Positions 34,285 through 42,963 are shown, counted from the first letter of the stretch. The stretch: 64,000 nucleotides of DNA from an uncultured Blautia sp. (GCA_934424575.1 CAKRXU010000001.1:1-64000); one strand, 5' to 3'. The notes: generated from the sequence alone by a model not told the origin. Translations and numbers: made by a program.

Positions 34285-34893
34285 ATGTCAACAGATAATG
34301 AAGCTATGATCAGACATATTCTGGACTGGATTTCCGGAATTGGATATATTAAGCCAGAAGACATCCCGAATATTGATCTTTATATGGATCAGGTAACAAC
34401 TTTTATGGAAGGACAGCTCGCACATTCCAAGCGTTATCAGGATGACAAGATCCTTACCAAGACCATGATCAACAATTATGCCAAGAATAATCTTCTGCCG
34501 TCACCGGAGAAGAAGCGTTATTCCAGAGAGCATCTCCTGGTTCTGATCTTTATTTACTATTTCAAAAATATTCTTTCTATCAATGACATCCAGACGCTCC
34601 TGAATCCGATCACGGACAAATATTTCAAGTCACAGGAAGAACTGGATCTGACTTCCATCTATGAGGAAGTTTTCAGCATGGAGAAGGAGCAGATCGAAGC
34701 CCTTCAGAAAGAACTGGTCAGAAATTATCAGACTGCACAGAGTACATTCAAGGATGCACCGGAGGAAGATCAGGATTTCCTGAAATTATTTTCCTTCATC
34801 TGCCTGCTCAGTTTTGATGTCTACATGAAAAAAACGATCATCGAGCAGATGATCGACAGTCTTCGAGAGAATGACCCAAAGAAAAAGAAATGA
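34285..34893 (+). CDS. DUF1836 family protein
   Basis: A 202-residue protein of a family restricted largely to Firmicutes. The N-terminal half resembles a MerR-like winged helix: ILTKTMINNYAKNNLLPSPEKKRYSREHLLVLIFIYYFKN, where a helix-turn-helix precedes a conserved tyrosine/arginine pair. The C-terminal half is helical. It may bind DNA, but no target is known. ATG at 34285 was chosen over a GTG nine bases earlier because of its spacing from GAGAGG. It ends before a strong terminator. Confidence 0.8.
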   Translation: MSTDNEAMIRHILDWISGIGYIKPEDIPNIDLYMDQVTTFMEGQLAHSKRYQDDKILTKTMINNYAKNNLLPSPEKKRYSREHLLVLIFIYYFKNILSINDIQTLLNPITDKYFKSQEELDLTSIYEEVFSMEKEQIEALQKELVRNYQTAQSTFKDAPEEDQDFLKLFSFICLLSFDVYMKKTIIEQMIDSLRENDPKKKK

Positions 34894-34912
34894 TTTCGCT
34901 TAAATAATGCAG

Positions 34913-34947
34913 GAGGTTCCCGCCACAGTGTGACGGGAACCTCTTTT
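34913..34947 (+). terminator. Intrinsic terminator after the DUF1836 gene
   Basis: GAGGTTCCCG (34913-34922) pairs perfectly with CGGGAACCTC (34934-34943), then TTTT. It may also slow transcription arriving from the SH3 gene on the other strand. Confidence 0.82.
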
Positions 34948-34957
34948 GTCATTGTAT

Positions 34958-35896
34958 TTAGTATAAATAATCCTTATTTACATATCCAGATTTGTTCAGT
35001 CTCGGTGCATATACATACCAGTAAGTGCTGTCACTTGTATCCTGTACCTGCACGGTATCTCCACTGTTAAGGCGGCCGATCTCATTGCTGTCGTCATAAG
35101 CTTTGGCGCTGCGAAGAGCAAGATAGCCACTCTTTACGCTGACTGTTTTGGTGACAACAGATGGTGTGCTGCTGCCTGCACCTACGAGATAATTTCGGTT
35201 TACGTAACCGGATTTGTTCAGTTTCGGCGCGTATACATACCAGTAAGTGCTGTCACTTGTATCCTGTACCTGTACGGTATCTCCGCTGTAGAGTGATCCG
35301 ATCTCGTTCTTTTCATCGTATGCCTTGGCACTGCGAAGAGCAAGGTAGCCGCTGCTGACACTGACTGTGTAATTTGTGCTTGCAGATGCTCCACCTACCA
35401 GATAGTTCTTGTTCACGTAACCGGATTTATTAAGCTTCGGAGAATATACATACCAATAGGTGCTGTCGCTGGTGTCCTGTACCTGTACGGTATCTCCACT
35501 GTAAAGTTCTCCGATCTCATTCTTTTCATCATATGCCTTGGCGGTACGTAATGCCAGATAACCCTTGCTTACACTGACTGTGTAGCTGCTTGTGCTTCCT
35601 ACGAGATAATTACGGTTTACGTAGCCGGACTTATTAAGCTTCGCAGAATATACGTACCAGTAGGTGCTGTCACTGGTGTCTGTAACTTCTACAGTGTCCC
35701 CTGTGTAGAGCTCTCCGATCTCATTACTCTTGTCATACGCTTTTGCAGTACGCAATGCCAGATAACCCTTGCTTACGCTGACTGTGTACATGGTTCCTGC
35801 AAAACTCTCCCTCGCAGTGAGCGGAAGTGATAAAGTAAAAACAAGTACAAACAATGCCATCCATTTGAATAATGATGTTTCAAAATTCTTCTTCAT
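34958..35896 (-). CDS. Secreted protein with four bacterial SH3 repeats
   Basis: A 312-residue exported protein, starting at MKKNFETSL (AGGAGG upstream). After a signal peptide (ending near ESFAGT) it is made of four nearly identical SH3_3-type repeats of about 65 residues, each with VSVSKGYLALR-type openings, NEIG.L.SGDTVQVQDTSDSTYWYVY and LNKSGYVN. There is no enzymatic domain. Such repeats bind peptidoglycan cross-bridges or other wall parts. The repeats are so alike in DNA (for example around 35240-35280 and 35470-35510) that recombination could change their number. Confidence 0.88.
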   Translation of the reverse strand: MKKNFETSLFKWMALFVLVFTLSLPLTARESFAGTMYTVSVSKGYLALRTAKAYDKSNEIGELYTGDTVEVTDTSDSTYWYVYSAKLNKSGYVNRNYLVGSTSSYTVSVSKGYLALRTAKAYDEKNEIGELYSGDTVQVQDTSDSTYWYVYSPKLNKSGYVNKNYLVGGASASTNYTVSVSSGYLALRSAKAYDEKNEIGSLYSGDTVQVQDTSDSTYWYVYAPKLNKSGYVNRNYLVGAGSSTPSVVTKTVSVKSGYLALRSAKAYDDSNEIGRLNSGDTVQVQDTSDSTYWYVYAPRLNKSGYVNKDYLY

Positions 35897-35936
35897 AGTG
35901 ATACCCTCCTTTTGGATTATTATTTTTACAATTCTC

Positions 35937-36827
35937 TCAGGAATTGTAAGAATCATAGATCTGTCTGCTCAGAGAAGCGATCGTGCTCTGCGCGGATCCC
36001 GTCTGTGAAACATTCTCTGACATAAATACAATGATCAGATCATTCATTTCATTGTAGATGATCCCTGCATCGTTCTCCACATCTGAGAGTTCCCCGGTCT
36101 TGTTTGCGACACTGACACCAGAAGGCAGCTGTGCCGGAATCTTATTTCTCCTGGTCTGTGCTGCAAGCAGGGCAAATTCTGCCTGCGCGTGTGCATCGGA
36201 CTGCTGGTTTCCTTCATAAACTTCTTTAAGAAAATGTCCGCAGTCTGAAACAGAAGTGTAATTGTCATCGTACTGGTTGCTTGCAAGGAGAAGTCTCCCC
36301 ATGTGTGTACTGGAATAGCCCTTCTCACTGCAAAAAGCATTGACTGCATTCATTCCTGCACTGCTGTCTCCGCCTCCCAGATAACTTACCAGTGTATTTG
36401 CAGCATCGTTGTCGCTGACTGTGATCATGGAATTCAGGTTAGAGTCTACGCTGGACTGGCCATATTGTCCTATGATACTGTCGTAATTCTCATAGACCGC
36501 TCCCATGATGTAAAGTTTGATGAGGCTCGCCGCCTGCATGTTGGCATCCTGGATCGCACCCTCTGTGTTGTTCTCCAGATCACATACATAGACGGACCAG
36601 GTTCCATTTCCGGACGGAAGTGCAAGACCTGACAAAAGTCCCTGTATCTTCTCATCCGTTCCTGCTGTCTCAGAAACTGCAGAACTTCCAAATATACTTC
36701 CGCCCTGAGACTCTGATGGTGGTGACAACGTTCCCTGCTCTTCTTCTGCTGCGAAACATGGCTGTGTAAACAAACACATCGTAATCAAACTACTCACTGC
36801 AATCCTTGCAAAAATCTTATTTTTCAT
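35937..36827 (-). CDS. Exported serine hydrolase of the class A beta-lactamase fold
   Basis: A 296-residue protein with a signal peptide (ending near CFAAEEE) and the three active-site motifs of the serine beta-lactamase/PBP fold: Ser101-x-x-Lys104 (ASLIKLY), Ser138-Asp-Asn140 and Lys243-Thr-Gly245 (NKTGELS). The omega-loop Glu of true class A enzymes (the ExxLN motif) is not evident; the region reads MGRLLLASNQYDDN. It is therefore more likely a wall-modifying or cryptic hydrolase than a drug-resistance enzyme. It sits 40 bases before the SH3 repeat gene, with which it may be co-transcribed. Confidence 0.82.
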   Translation of the reverse strand: MKNKIFARIAVSSLITMCLFTQPCFAAEEEQGTLSPPSESQGGSIFGSSAVSETAGTDEKIQGLLSGLALPSGNGTWSVYVCDLENNTEGAIQDANMQAASLIKLYIMGAVYENYDSIIGQYGQSSVDSNLNSMITVSDNDAANTLVSYLGGGDSSAGMNAVNAFCSEKGYSSTHMGRLLLASNQYDDNYTSVSDCGHFLKEVYEGNQQSDAHAQAEFALLAAQTRRNKIPAQLPSGVSVANKTGELSDVENDAGIIYNEMNDLIIVFMSENVSQTGSAQSTIASLSRQIYDSYNS

Positions 36828-36962
36828 TTTCTCCCTTCCTTATTTTCAGATATTTATAAGATAGTCTTATTATACGATTTTCGCTGTATGGTTGCAAGGA
36901 AATTCGTGCCAAAATATTGCCGGTAAACAATAACGAGCATCCACTGTCAGAGCGTTCACTTC

Positions 36963-36991
36963 TTGCAAAATTTCTGATTATAGATTATCAT
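36963..36991 (+). promoter_or_regulatory. Promoter of the amidase gene
   Basis: TTGCAA (36963-36968), 17 bases, TATCAT (36986-36991), about 95 bases before the start codon. The rest of the divergent gap (36828-37085) is AT rich and shows nothing else. Confidence 0.5.
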
Positions 36992-37085
36992 AAAGGCGTC
37001 ACTTTTTTATAGTTTTATTATATCAGAAGCTTTAATAAATTTGTATTTTGGACATGCGTAAATCTACTTCAGGAGGTATCGTTTT

Positions 37086-38033
37086 ATGACAAAATTTTTG
37101 ACAGCATTATTGCTTGGCAGTCTGATCATTGTTTCCCCGACAGTCGTTTCGGCTTCCTCGGAAAACACTTATAAAAGTGAAGAAGGACAGGCAATGATCA
37201 AACCACCGTCTTCTGAACAGACATCTGAAACAGGAGATAAAACAACAGATGAAACTGACGCCCAGGAAGAAAATAGTACTATCAATTCCTCTGATTCCTC
37301 ATCTGGCATGGACTGGTCTGCCGCCAACACCAAGAACAGCAAGTCTTCCGGACAGGGAAATTTCACAGTCTGTGTAGATGCCGGTCATCAGGGATCCTGG
37401 GTGGATATGAGTGCCCAGGAACCTATGGCTCCTGGCTCTTCCCAGACAAAAAACAAGGCTACGACAGGAACCAGCGGGAATTTTTCCAATGTTCCGGAAT
37501 ATGAAGTGAATCTGGAGGTTTCTCTCGTTCTTGAGAAAGAACTGGTCTCACGTGGATACAATGTTGTTATGACTCGTGAGGATAACGACACGGCTATCAG
37601 CAACAAGGAACGCGCAGAACTTGCTACAGAAAAAGGTGCAGATATTACGGTGCGTATCCATGCAAACGGAGATAATAATTCCGCTTCTTCCGGCGCACTT
37701 ACGATGGCTCCGACTTCTTCCAATCAGTATCTTGAACAGGATATCATTGAGAAGAGTAATACGCTTGCAAGCTGTATCATCGATCATTACTGTGATGCGA
37801 CCGGGCTTGGAAATCTTGGGGTGATCTCTTCTGATAATATGACGGGAACCAACTGGAGTACTGTTCCTGTTGCAATCCTTGAGATGGGATTTATGAGTAA
37901 TCAGAATGATGATCTGTATATCACCAACTCGGCAAATCATGAGACGATGGCAAAGGCAGTCGCGGATGGGATTGATGAATATTTTGGACAGGTTTCTATG
38001 ACAGATTCACAAACTGTAGGGAAGAATAAATAA
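37086..38033 (+). CDS. Secreted N-acetylmuramoyl-L-alanine amidase (Amidase_3)
   Basis: A 315-residue exported zinc amidase that splits the bond between muramic acid and the stem peptide. A signal peptide (ending near VVSASSEN) and a Ser/Thr/Glu-rich linker (25-92) precede the catalytic domain. Zinc ligands and catalytic residues are seen at His101 (DAGHQG), Glu140 (EYEVN), His192 (RIHANGD) and Glu266 (ILEMGFMSN). The linker resembles those of the other wall proteins in the window. AGGAGG precedes the start. Confidence 0.92.
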   Translation: MTKFLTALLLGSLIIVSPTVVSASSENTYKSEEGQAMIKPPSSEQTSETGDKTTDETDAQEENSTINSSDSSSGMDWSAANTKNSKSSGQGNFTVCVDAGHQGSWVDMSAQEPMAPGSSQTKNKATTGTSGNFSNVPEYEVNLEVSLVLEKELVSRGYNVVMTREDNDTAISNKERAELATEKGADITVRIHANGDNNSASSGALTMAPTSSNQYLEQDIIEKSNTLASCIIDHYCDATGLGNLGVISSDNMTGTNWSTVPVAILEMGFMSNQNDDLYITNSANHETMAKAVADGIDEYFGQVSMTDSQTVGKNK

Positions 38034-38078
38034 AAAAATGGAGCCGTGGGAATCTTTTGTCCCTGCGGCTCCGTCTTT
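38034..38078. terminator. Bidirectional terminator between the amidase gene and yerC
   Basis: GGAGCCGTGGG (38040-38050) and CCCTGCGGCTCC (38061-38072) form a GC stem flanked by AAAAAA on the left and TCTTTTATTT on the right. The two genes converge on it, so it serves both. Confidence 0.8.
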
Positions 38079-38081
38079 TAT

Positions 38082-38393
38082 TTATTCTTCTGTTGATTTT
38101 TCTTCTTTGGCTTTCATCCTTTCGAAGACCATTTCGTAGCCGTCGTTTCCGTAGTTGAGGGAACGGTTTACTCGGCTGATGGTTGCGGTTGAGGCTCCGG
38201 TCTTTTCGGAGATATCCAGATATGTGCGCTTGTCAGTTAACATTTTAGCTACCTCAAAACGCTGTGAGAGAGAAAGAAGTTCGTTGATCGTGCATACGTC
38301 TTCGAAGAAGGTGTAGCACTCTTCTTTATTCTTCAAACAAAGGATTGCCTCAAAAAGATGGTCAACCTCTTCCGTCCTGATTTTTTTACCCAT
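38082..38393 (-). CDS. YerC/YecD family TrpR-like DNA-binding protein
   Basis: A 103-residue helical protein of the TrpR superfamily. The DNA-binding motif is LSLSQRFEVAKMLTDKRTYLDISEKTGASTATISRVNRSLNYG. Family members are common in Firmicutes near pcrA or purine genes and lack a settled role. It has its own promoter and shares a terminator with the amidase gene. Confidence 0.88.
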   Translation of the reverse strand: MGKKIRTEEVDHLFEAILCLKNKEECYTFFEDVCTINELLSLSQRFEVAKMLTDKRTYLDISEKTGASTATISRVNRSLNYGNDGYEMVFERMKAKEEKSTEE

Positions 38394-38439
38394 TTTCCTG
38401 CTCCTTTAGCTTACATTCTGTTGCGTTTCACTTAGTAGT

Positions 38440-38468
38440 ATTTTAACACTTTAACTTGTGATAAGCAA
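38440..38468 (-). promoter_or_regulatory. Promoter of the yerC-like gene
   Basis: TTGCTT (38463-38468), 17 bases, TAAAAT (38440-38445) on the minus strand. Confidence 0.6.
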
Positions 38469-38506
38469 GTGATTTTGTGATTTTCGTAACAAAACGACAT
38501 GGATAG

Positions 38507-38535
38507 TTGAATTTCCCTTGAAAAGCGGGTATACT
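38507..38535 (+). promoter_or_regulatory. Promoter of rarA
   Basis: TTGAAT (38507-38512), 17 bases, TATACT (38530-38535), about 35 bases before the rarA start. Confidence 0.65.
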
Positions 38536-38574
38536 GAGAACAAATGTACGAATTTTTCAGATTGGAGTATTGTT

Positions 38575-39894
38575 ATGGATTTATTTGAATATGCCAAATC
38601 CAAGACTCTGGACCGGGAGTCTCCTCTGGCTTCCAGGCTTCGTCCTGTTACTCTGGATGAGGTTGTCGGGCAGGAGCATATTGTGGGGAAGGATAAATTA
38701 TTATATCGTGCGATCAAGGCAGATAAGCTGACTTCAGTTATTTTTTATGGGCCTCCGGGGACTGGCAAGACGACGCTTGCGAAGGTGATCGCGAATACGA
38801 CCCGTGCCAATTTTACGCAGATCAATGCTACGGTTGCAGGCAAGAAAGATATGGAGCAGGTCGTAAAGGAAGCGCAGGAACAGCTTGGTATGTACGGAAA
38901 GAAAACGATCCTGTTCATCGATGAGATCCATCGTTTCAATAAGGGACAGCAGGATTATCTTCTTCCTTTTGTGGAGGATGGGACGATCATATTGATCGGC
39001 GCTACGACGGAGAATCCTTATTTTGAGGTCAACGGTGCTCTCCTTTCCCGTTCTATTATTTTTGAGCTCAGGGCTCTGAGTCAGGAGAATATCCGCACTC
39101 TGATCCTGCGTGCAATCAATGACTGTGATAAGGGAATGGGGAATTATGGTGCTGTGATCGACGATGACGCGCTTGAATTTCTTTCTGATATGGCCGGCGG
39201 CGATGCGCGAAGTGCACTGAATGCCGTGGAGCTTGGAATCCTGACAACGCCAAAGAGTGATGACGGTTATATCCATCTGACGCTTGATGTTGCTTCTGAA
39301 TGTATCCAGAAGCGTGTGGTCCAGTATGACAAGCAGGGGGATAATCATTATGATATCATTTCTGCTTTTATCAAGAGCATGCGTGGCTCAGATCCGGATG
39401 CAGCGGTCTATTATCTTGCCAAGATGCTCTACGCAGGGGAGGATATCAAATTTATTGCGCGCAGAATCATGATCCTTGCCTCTGAGGATATCGGAAATGC
39501 AGACCCGCAGGCACTCTGTGTGGCTGTTGCTGCTGCCCAGGCAGTTGAGCGTGTCGGCATGCCGGAGGCACAGATCATTCTTTCACAGGCAGTCACTTAT
39601 ATGGCATGTGCACCAAAAAGCAACGCTGCTGTGAATGCGATCTTTTCTGCCATGGATTCTGTCAAAAAGACCAGGACTACGGTTCCTGTCCATCTGCAGG
39701 ATGCACATTATGGCGGACATGAGAAGCTTGGGAAGGGGATCGGATATAAATATGCACATGATTATCCGAATCATTATGTGGATCAGCAGTATCTGCCGTC
39801 GGAGATTGAGGGAGAACAGTTCTATGAACCTGGAGATCTTGGATATGAGAAGACGCTTAAAGAGTATATGAAACATATAAAGGGTGAAGCTTAA
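38575..39894 (+). CDS. rarA: Replication-associated recombination protein A (RarA/MgsA)
   Basis: A 439-residue AAA+ ATPase related to clamp-loader subunits and eukaryotic WRNIP1, acting at stalled forks. The start is MDLFEYAKSK, with GGAG upstream; the longer frame has no ribosome site. Walker A is YGPPGTGKTTLAKVI, Walker B is LFIDEIHRFNKGQQD, sensor 1 is IGATTENPYFEVN, and the arginine finger LLSRS follows. The C-terminal tetramerisation domain includes YLPSEIEGEQFYEPGDLGYEK. Length is normal. Confidence 0.95.
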   Translation: MDLFEYAKSKTLDRESPLASRLRPVTLDEVVGQEHIVGKDKLLYRAIKADKLTSVIFYGPPGTGKTTLAKVIANTTRANFTQINATVAGKKDMEQVVKEAQEQLGMYGKKTILFIDEIHRFNKGQQDYLLPFVEDGTIILIGATTENPYFEVNGALLSRSIIFELRALSQENIRTLILRAINDCDKGMGNYGAVIDDDALEFLSDMAGGDARSALNAVELGILTTPKSDDGYIHLTLDVASECIQKRVVQYDKQGDNHYDIISAFIKSMRGSDPDAAVYYLAKMLYAGEDIKFIARRIMILASEDIGNADPQALCVAVAAAQAVERVGMPEAQIILSQAVTYMACAPKSNAAVNAIFSAMDSVKKTRTTVPVHLQDAHYGGHEKLGKGIGYKYAHDYPNHYVDQQYLPSEIEGEQFYEPGDLGYEKTLKEYMKHIKGEA

Positions 39895-39905
39895 CGGCTC
39901 CACCC
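39882..39905 (+). terminator. Hairpin over the rarA stop codon
   Basis: GGGTGaAGC (39882-39890) pairs with GCTcCACCC (39897-39905), followed by CTTATTTTA. The TAA stop lies in the loop. Probably the rarA terminator; the T run is broken. Confidence 0.5.
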
Positions 39906-39912
39906 TCTTATT

Positions 39913-40431
39913 TTATGAAATCAACTCTCCCATCAACATTTCATATATATCCTGTGACTTTGCTGCCCAGCTCCGGCAGATCTCCTGGGCTGCTTCTTTG
40001 TTCGGTGCAGCCATGCTCAGATCCATGATCGTATAGGAATCCTTCTCTATGATCTGGCAGCGGACGGCATATCCGCCCTGCGGGGTCGTATAATAGTCAG
40101 CCGGGGTCAGGATCCGCTCCTGTACTTTGCAGCCACGGCTTTCCAGATATTCCTTGACTTCATTCTTGATATCCTGTGAGATATCTTTTTCGAAGTAGGA
40201 AAGCGTCTTGCGACCTTCTTCCGTCAGTTCATAGTAAGAACTGTTCGTGATCGTCCTTTTGTGGAGAAGTTCTGTCTCTGTCAGCTCTGACAGTACTTTC
40301 TGCAGCTGGAAATAATCGGTATATTCCCGATCCAGGATAAACTCTGAAATCTGTGAATTTGTCAGTGCCTGTGTCGCGTGCTTCGCCATATATAATACGA
40401 TCAGCTTATACGTTGTAAATGGATCTGCCAT
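39913..40431 (-). CDS. DUF4364 family protein
   Basis: A 172-residue protein with an N-terminal winged helix (YKLIVLYMAKHATQALTNSQISEFILDREYTDYFQLQKVLSELTETELLHKR) resembling PadR/MarR-like domains, and a mixed C-terminal half. Its family is widespread in Clostridia and of unknown role. The start MADPFTTYK was chosen for GAGG 8 bases upstream; the alternative GTG overlaps that site. It is the last gene of a run with YesL and the radical SAM protein, 16 bases after the latter. Confidence 0.78.
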   Translation of the reverse strand: MADPFTTYKLIVLYMAKHATQALTNSQISEFILDREYTDYFQLQKVLSELTETELLHKRTITNSSYYELTEEGRKTLSYFEKDISQDIKNEVKEYLESRGCKVQERILTPADYYTTPQGGYAVRCQIIEKDSYTIMDLSMAAPNKEAAQEICRSWAAKSQDIYEMLMGELIS

Positions 40432-40447
40432 TTGAGTCACCTCTTTC

Positions 40448-41431
40448 TTATTCTGACAGGGTGTGAAACTGCTTATTACTGTTCACTCCGTTCACAGTAA
40501 CTTGGTCAAAATTATACTGCTTCCCCTGCCAACTGTCACATACCTTCATCTGATGATGCAGAAGATTCAGGACTTCTCTCTTCCTTCCTGTCCATAACGG
40601 AGCCAACAGCAGGTCCTTCGGTCCGTCTCCTGTCATCCTGTGTATGACGATCTCCGGATCCAGATGCTCGATACACTGGATCAGCAGATTCAGATATTCT
40701 TCTATTTCGTATACGTGGAATTTTCCCTCCAGATATTCCTGTGCAAGGTCGGTGCCCTTAAGCACATGGAGAAGCTGAAGTTTGATTCCCTGTATGTCTC
40801 TGTGGTTCAAATATTCCATGGTAGCGAGGATGTCCTCCTCGGACTCCCCCGGAAGCCCCAGGATCGTGTGAACGATCACTTCGATCCCACGTTCCCGAAG
40901 ATTTCTCACCGCTGTCTCAAATACCGAAAGCGGATATCCTCTGCGGATATATGCGGCCGTCCGCTCATGGATCGTCTGAAGACCAAGTTCGATCCATACC
41001 GGCTTGATCTGGTTCAGTTCTGTAAGAAGATCCAGGACATCGTCTCCCAGACAGTCCGGCCTTGTCCCGATCGACAGTGCCACCACAGATGGATGATGGA
41101 TCGCTTCTGTAAAAATCTTCCTGAGATATTCCACCGGAGCGTAGGTATTGGTATATGCCTGAAAATAAGCGATATATTTATGGATCGGGCGTTTCGCGGA
41201 CAAAACAGCGATCTGGCTGTCGATCTGCTCTGTGATCGTCAGTGCCGCATCTGCCGCAAAATCACCGCTTCCGCCCTCACTGCAGAAAATGCAGCCACGG
41301 CTTCCGAGTTTCCCATCACGGTTTGGACAGGACATCCCGCCGTTCAGCGTCACCTTGTATACCTTTTCGCCAAAGGTCTCTCTCAGCATATAGTCAAGTG
41401 AATGGTACGGTTTACCATTCCAGTTTCTCAT
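40448..41431 (-). CDS. TIGR01212 family radical SAM protein (YhcC-like)
   Basis: A 327-residue radical SAM enzyme. The iron-sulfur cysteines are in SCPNRDGKLGSRGCIFC (CxxxxxxxxCxxC spacing of this subfamily, about 29-45). Other landmarks are YFQAYTNTYAPVEYLR, SIGTRPDCLGDDVLDLL, WIELGLQTIHERTAAYIRRGY and VIVHTILGLPGESEEDI. The substrate of the family is not known to me. The last dozen residues (VTVNGVNSNKQFHTLSE) are encoded by a copy of the window's dispersed repeat, so the natural C-terminus has been altered. Its start overlaps the YesL stop by 4 bases. Confidence 0.9.
   Translation of the reverse strand: MRNWNGKPYHSLDYMLRETFGEKVYKVTLNGGMSCPNRDGKLGSRGCIFCSEGGSGDFAADAALTITEQIDSQIAVLSAKRPIHKYIAYFQAYTNTYAPVEYLRKIFTEAIHHPSVVALSIGTRPDCLGDDVLDLLTELNQIKPVWIELGLQTIHERTAAYIRRGYPLSVFETAVRNLRERGIEVIVHTILGLPGESEEDILATMEYLNHRDIQGIKLQLLHVLKGTDLAQEYLEGKFHVYEIEEYLNLLIQCIEHLDPEIVIHRMTGDGPKDLLLAPLWTGRKREVLNLLHHQMKVCDSWQGKQYNFDQVTVNGVNSNKQFHTLSE
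40475..40500. repeat. Short dispersed repeat, copy 4 (complete palindrome, inside a gene)
   Basis: TTACTGT (40476-40482) and ACAGTAA (40494-40500) are perfect arms, with GTTCAC twice between them. It is the most complete copy and lies in the last codons of the radical SAM gene. Confidence 0.55.
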
Positions 41432-42093
41432 TCTGCCTTTCCTCCATCTGGATTTTCTGCATTTTCCGGAATATAATTCTCAAAGATTTTTACCAGGAAA
41501 AATGAGTTGCAGTATGCAACCACTGCCCCGCCAATCACAAGACAGATCAGGATGATCGTTGCCTGTACTTTAAATGTCGGTGCAAAAGATACCAGAAGTA
41601 CCGGACATGCGCAGATCACTGCCATCAGGACCGTATATGGAAGATGACGAACAGACATCAGCACTGCATTGATAAACGTATTTCTGGTGGAATTATAAAA
41701 TTTCGCCAGAACAGGATAAATATACAGGAATACCATCACATACAGAACGCTGAATGCAAGGAAAATGATATTCATGATCTGTCCAAGCGGCTGTCCCATC
41801 TGCTTTACGATGCTCATATCCACATAAAGGATCCCTGCCAGCACAAGCATGATCAGGTTGATCACCGTTGCCTGTTTGAAATTCTGTTTGAAAGATTTAA
41901 AAAAGCTCTTGATTATGTAGGACTCTTCGTTCTTTACCATCTTCATGGTCACATAGAACATCGCTGTGATCGATGCCCCCGCTGTCACGATCGGGATACA
42001 GCAGATCAGACATATGATATTCAAAATAAATAAATCTGCGACCTTTCCCATAAATGTAAAAAACTTATTATCCATACTGAAGAATCTGTCCAT
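41428..42093 (-). CDS. YesL/DUF624 family membrane protein
   Basis: A 221-residue protein with five or six membrane segments. The N-terminal MGKVADLFILNIICLICCIPIVTAGASITAMFYV is the family hallmark. In Bacillus yesL neighbours rhamnogalacturonan-degradation genes, and relatives often accompany sugar transporters, but here it adjoins a radical SAM gene and a deacetylase. Role unknown. AGGAG precedes the ATG. Confidence 0.85.
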   Translation of the reverse strand: MDRFFSMDNKFFTFMGKVADLFILNIICLICCIPIVTAGASITAMFYVTMKMVKNEESYIIKSFFKSFKQNFKQATVINLIMLVLAGILYVDMSIVKQMGQPLGQIMNIIFLAFSVLYVMVFLYIYPVLAKFYNSTRNTFINAVLMSVRHLPYTVLMAVICACPVLLVSFAPTFKVQATIILICLVIGGAVVAYCNSFFLVKIFENYIPENAENPDGGKAE

Positions 42094-42188
42094 TTTTTAC
42101 TCCTTTTTCTGCTGAATTGATAAACTCGTTATATATCAGTATAACGAAATTGGGCAAAAAAAGCAATGACAAACCTGTTACGATATGA

Positions 42189-42920
42189 TCACGGTACGAT
42201 CAGTTCATCTACTGTCACAAACTCATAACCTTTTTCTTTTAACCGGTCAATGAGAAGAAGTGCCGCCTCCACGCTGGTCTGATATTCGTCATGCATAAGG
42301 ATGATCGAACCGTCCTCCGGCTCTTCTCCTGCTGCTTTAAGGATCGCATCCACATTCTGGCTTTTCCAGTCAAGTGTATCAATATCCCAGAATACGGGCA
42401 GCATCTCGACGCAGAGCTCCATGTTTTTCTTCCAGGCTCCATAAGGAGGACGCATGTATTCCGGATAATTTCCTGTCGCCTCATAGATCTCATTGTTTGT
42501 TTTGAGTATCTCCTGCCGGGCCGTAGTCTCCGGGATCTTGTTGAGCTGTACGTGATTATACGTATGATTTCCCAGAAGATGTCCTTCCGCCTGCATCCTC
42601 TGCACCAGTTTCTGATTCTCCTTCACGTTTTTGCCCAGAAGAAAAAAAGTCGCCTGGACATTTCTCTCTTTCAGTCCATCCAGAAGAAGCGGTGTATATT
42701 TCGGACTTGGACCGTCATCGAAGGTCAGTGCTACCTTAGGATGTGCCTGGCTCTGCTCCATAAGTTCCTGTTCCATCAGCCGGAGCATTTCCTCTCCTGC
42801 AGCAAGCCTGGCTGCCTTATTTCCGATCGTCTGTACAGCCTTCGGTTCTTTTCCTGCAGACCAGACAGTTCCCATGAGCAATAGAAGTACAACGACTATC
42901 CCTGGAAAAAATTTTCTCAT
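42189..42920 (-). CDS. Exported polysaccharide deacetylase (CE4)
   Basis: A 243-residue enzyme anchored or exported through an N-terminal hydrophobic segment (RKFFPGIVVVLLLLMGTVW). The NodB domain motifs are present: TFDDGP with Asp69, GNHTYNH with metal ligands His119 and His123, RPPYGAW, DTLDWK and ILMHD. It probably removes acetyl groups from wall glycans, as PdaA and PgdA do. The start is uncertain by two codons (a GTG lies just before). It may begin the run that continues with YesL. Confidence 0.9.
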   Translation of the reverse strand: MRKFFPGIVVVLLLLMGTVWSAGKEPKAVQTIGNKAARLAAGEEMLRLMEQELMEQSQAHPKVALTFDDGPSPKYTPLLLDGLKERNVQATFFLLGKNVKENQKLVQRMQAEGHLLGNHTYNHVQLNKIPETTARQEILKTNNEIYEATGNYPEYMRPPYGAWKKNMELCVEMLPVFWDIDTLDWKSQNVDAILKAAGEEPEDGSIILMHDEYQTSVEAALLLIDRLKEKGYEFVTVDELIVP

Positions 42921-42963
42921 ATCCACCCTGCCTGCCCTGTACTCCCTTCAATATATGCATGAA

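Noticed and set aside
34958..35800. Tandem DNA repeats as a CRISPR-like or satellite array
   Set aside because: The periodicity comes from four coding SH3 repeats in one open frame; unit length is near 200 bases and there are no spacers.
35937..36827. Beta-lactam resistance gene
   Set aside because: The fold and three motifs fit, but the omega-loop glutamate needed for rapid hydrolysis is not seen, so a resistance call is unsupported.
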